From assembly GCA_041482015.1 (NCBI GenBank), contig JBGPCZ010000050.1, positions 1-34,020 on the forward strand: 34,020 nucleotides of DNA, written 5' to 3'. The translations under genes and the position numbers were made by a program. Source of the DNA: JACQFK01 sp041482015 (lineage in GTDB: Bacteria > Planctomycetota > MHYJ01 > JACPRB01). The stretch's first letter is position 1. Each line of letters begins with the position of its first letter. Shown in pieces: positions 33,988-34,020 of the stretch. Below the pieces are notes generated by a model. That model was not told the DNA's origin. It saw nothing but the letters and a program-made list of their open reading frames with translations, and made no database searches.

Positions 33988-34020
33988 CGTGGCCGTCGCG
34001 GTCGATCCCGAGTCGCGTCC

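Overview
The window is GC-rich, densely coded bacterial DNA, most likely from a planctomycete or a related PVC-group bacterium. Three things point that way: a C-terminal heme-binding domain of the Pirellula/Verrucomicrobium type (TIGR02603) on the sugar-dehydrogenase-like protein, a DUF1080 protein at the left edge, and a futalosine-pathway menaquinone enzyme (MqnE). Many products carry signal peptides. All family assignments were made by reading the translations; no database search was run.

Left part (1-11577): the 3' end of a DUF1080 gene with an apparent one-base frameshift, a 387-base non-coding gap, and a secreted protein of unknown function. Next, on the minus strand, is a large c-type-heme/PQQ-sugar-dehydrogenase-like protein. 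Diverging from it is a tightly packed three-gene plus-strand operon: a secreted DUF4091 glycosidase-like protein, a thioredoxin-like/alpha-toroid protein coupled by an ATGA overlap, and a GH42-like beta-galactosidase-fold protein. This part looks like extracytoplasmic carbohydrate breakdown and oxidation.

Centre (11641-27612, all minus strand): a tandem universal stress protein, which may have lost a membrane-anchored tail to a one-base frameshift, sits at the downstream end of an unusual eight-gene cluster. In transcription order the cluster encodes a transglutaminase-like protein, a CsgG-like lipoprotein with two zinc ribbons, a secreted zinc-ribbon/alpha-toroid/VWA protein, a second transglutaminase-like protein, a secreted beta-domain protein ending in a zinc ribbon, a third transglutaminase-like protein, a second zinc-ribbon protein with a degenerate metallophosphatase-like N-terminus, and a small secreted protein. 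The three transglutaminase-like proteins keep the His and Asp of the triad but have Ser or Asp where the Cys should be. The middle four genes look like a duplicated two-gene unit. This cluster is the best candidate here for an undescribed envelope-associated system. Its function is not known, and calling it one system is inference from synteny and shared domains.

Right part (27665-34020, all minus strand): mqnE, with a good promoter that predicts a nearly leaderless mRNA and a small frameshifted coding sequence overlapping its 3' end; a secreted protein of predicted helical repeats; a Phd/YefM-RelE/ParE toxin-antitoxin pair with a palindromic operator; a fused FAD-linked oxidase/iron-sulfur (GlcD-GlcF type) dehydrogenase; and a five-helix membrane protein directly upstream of it.
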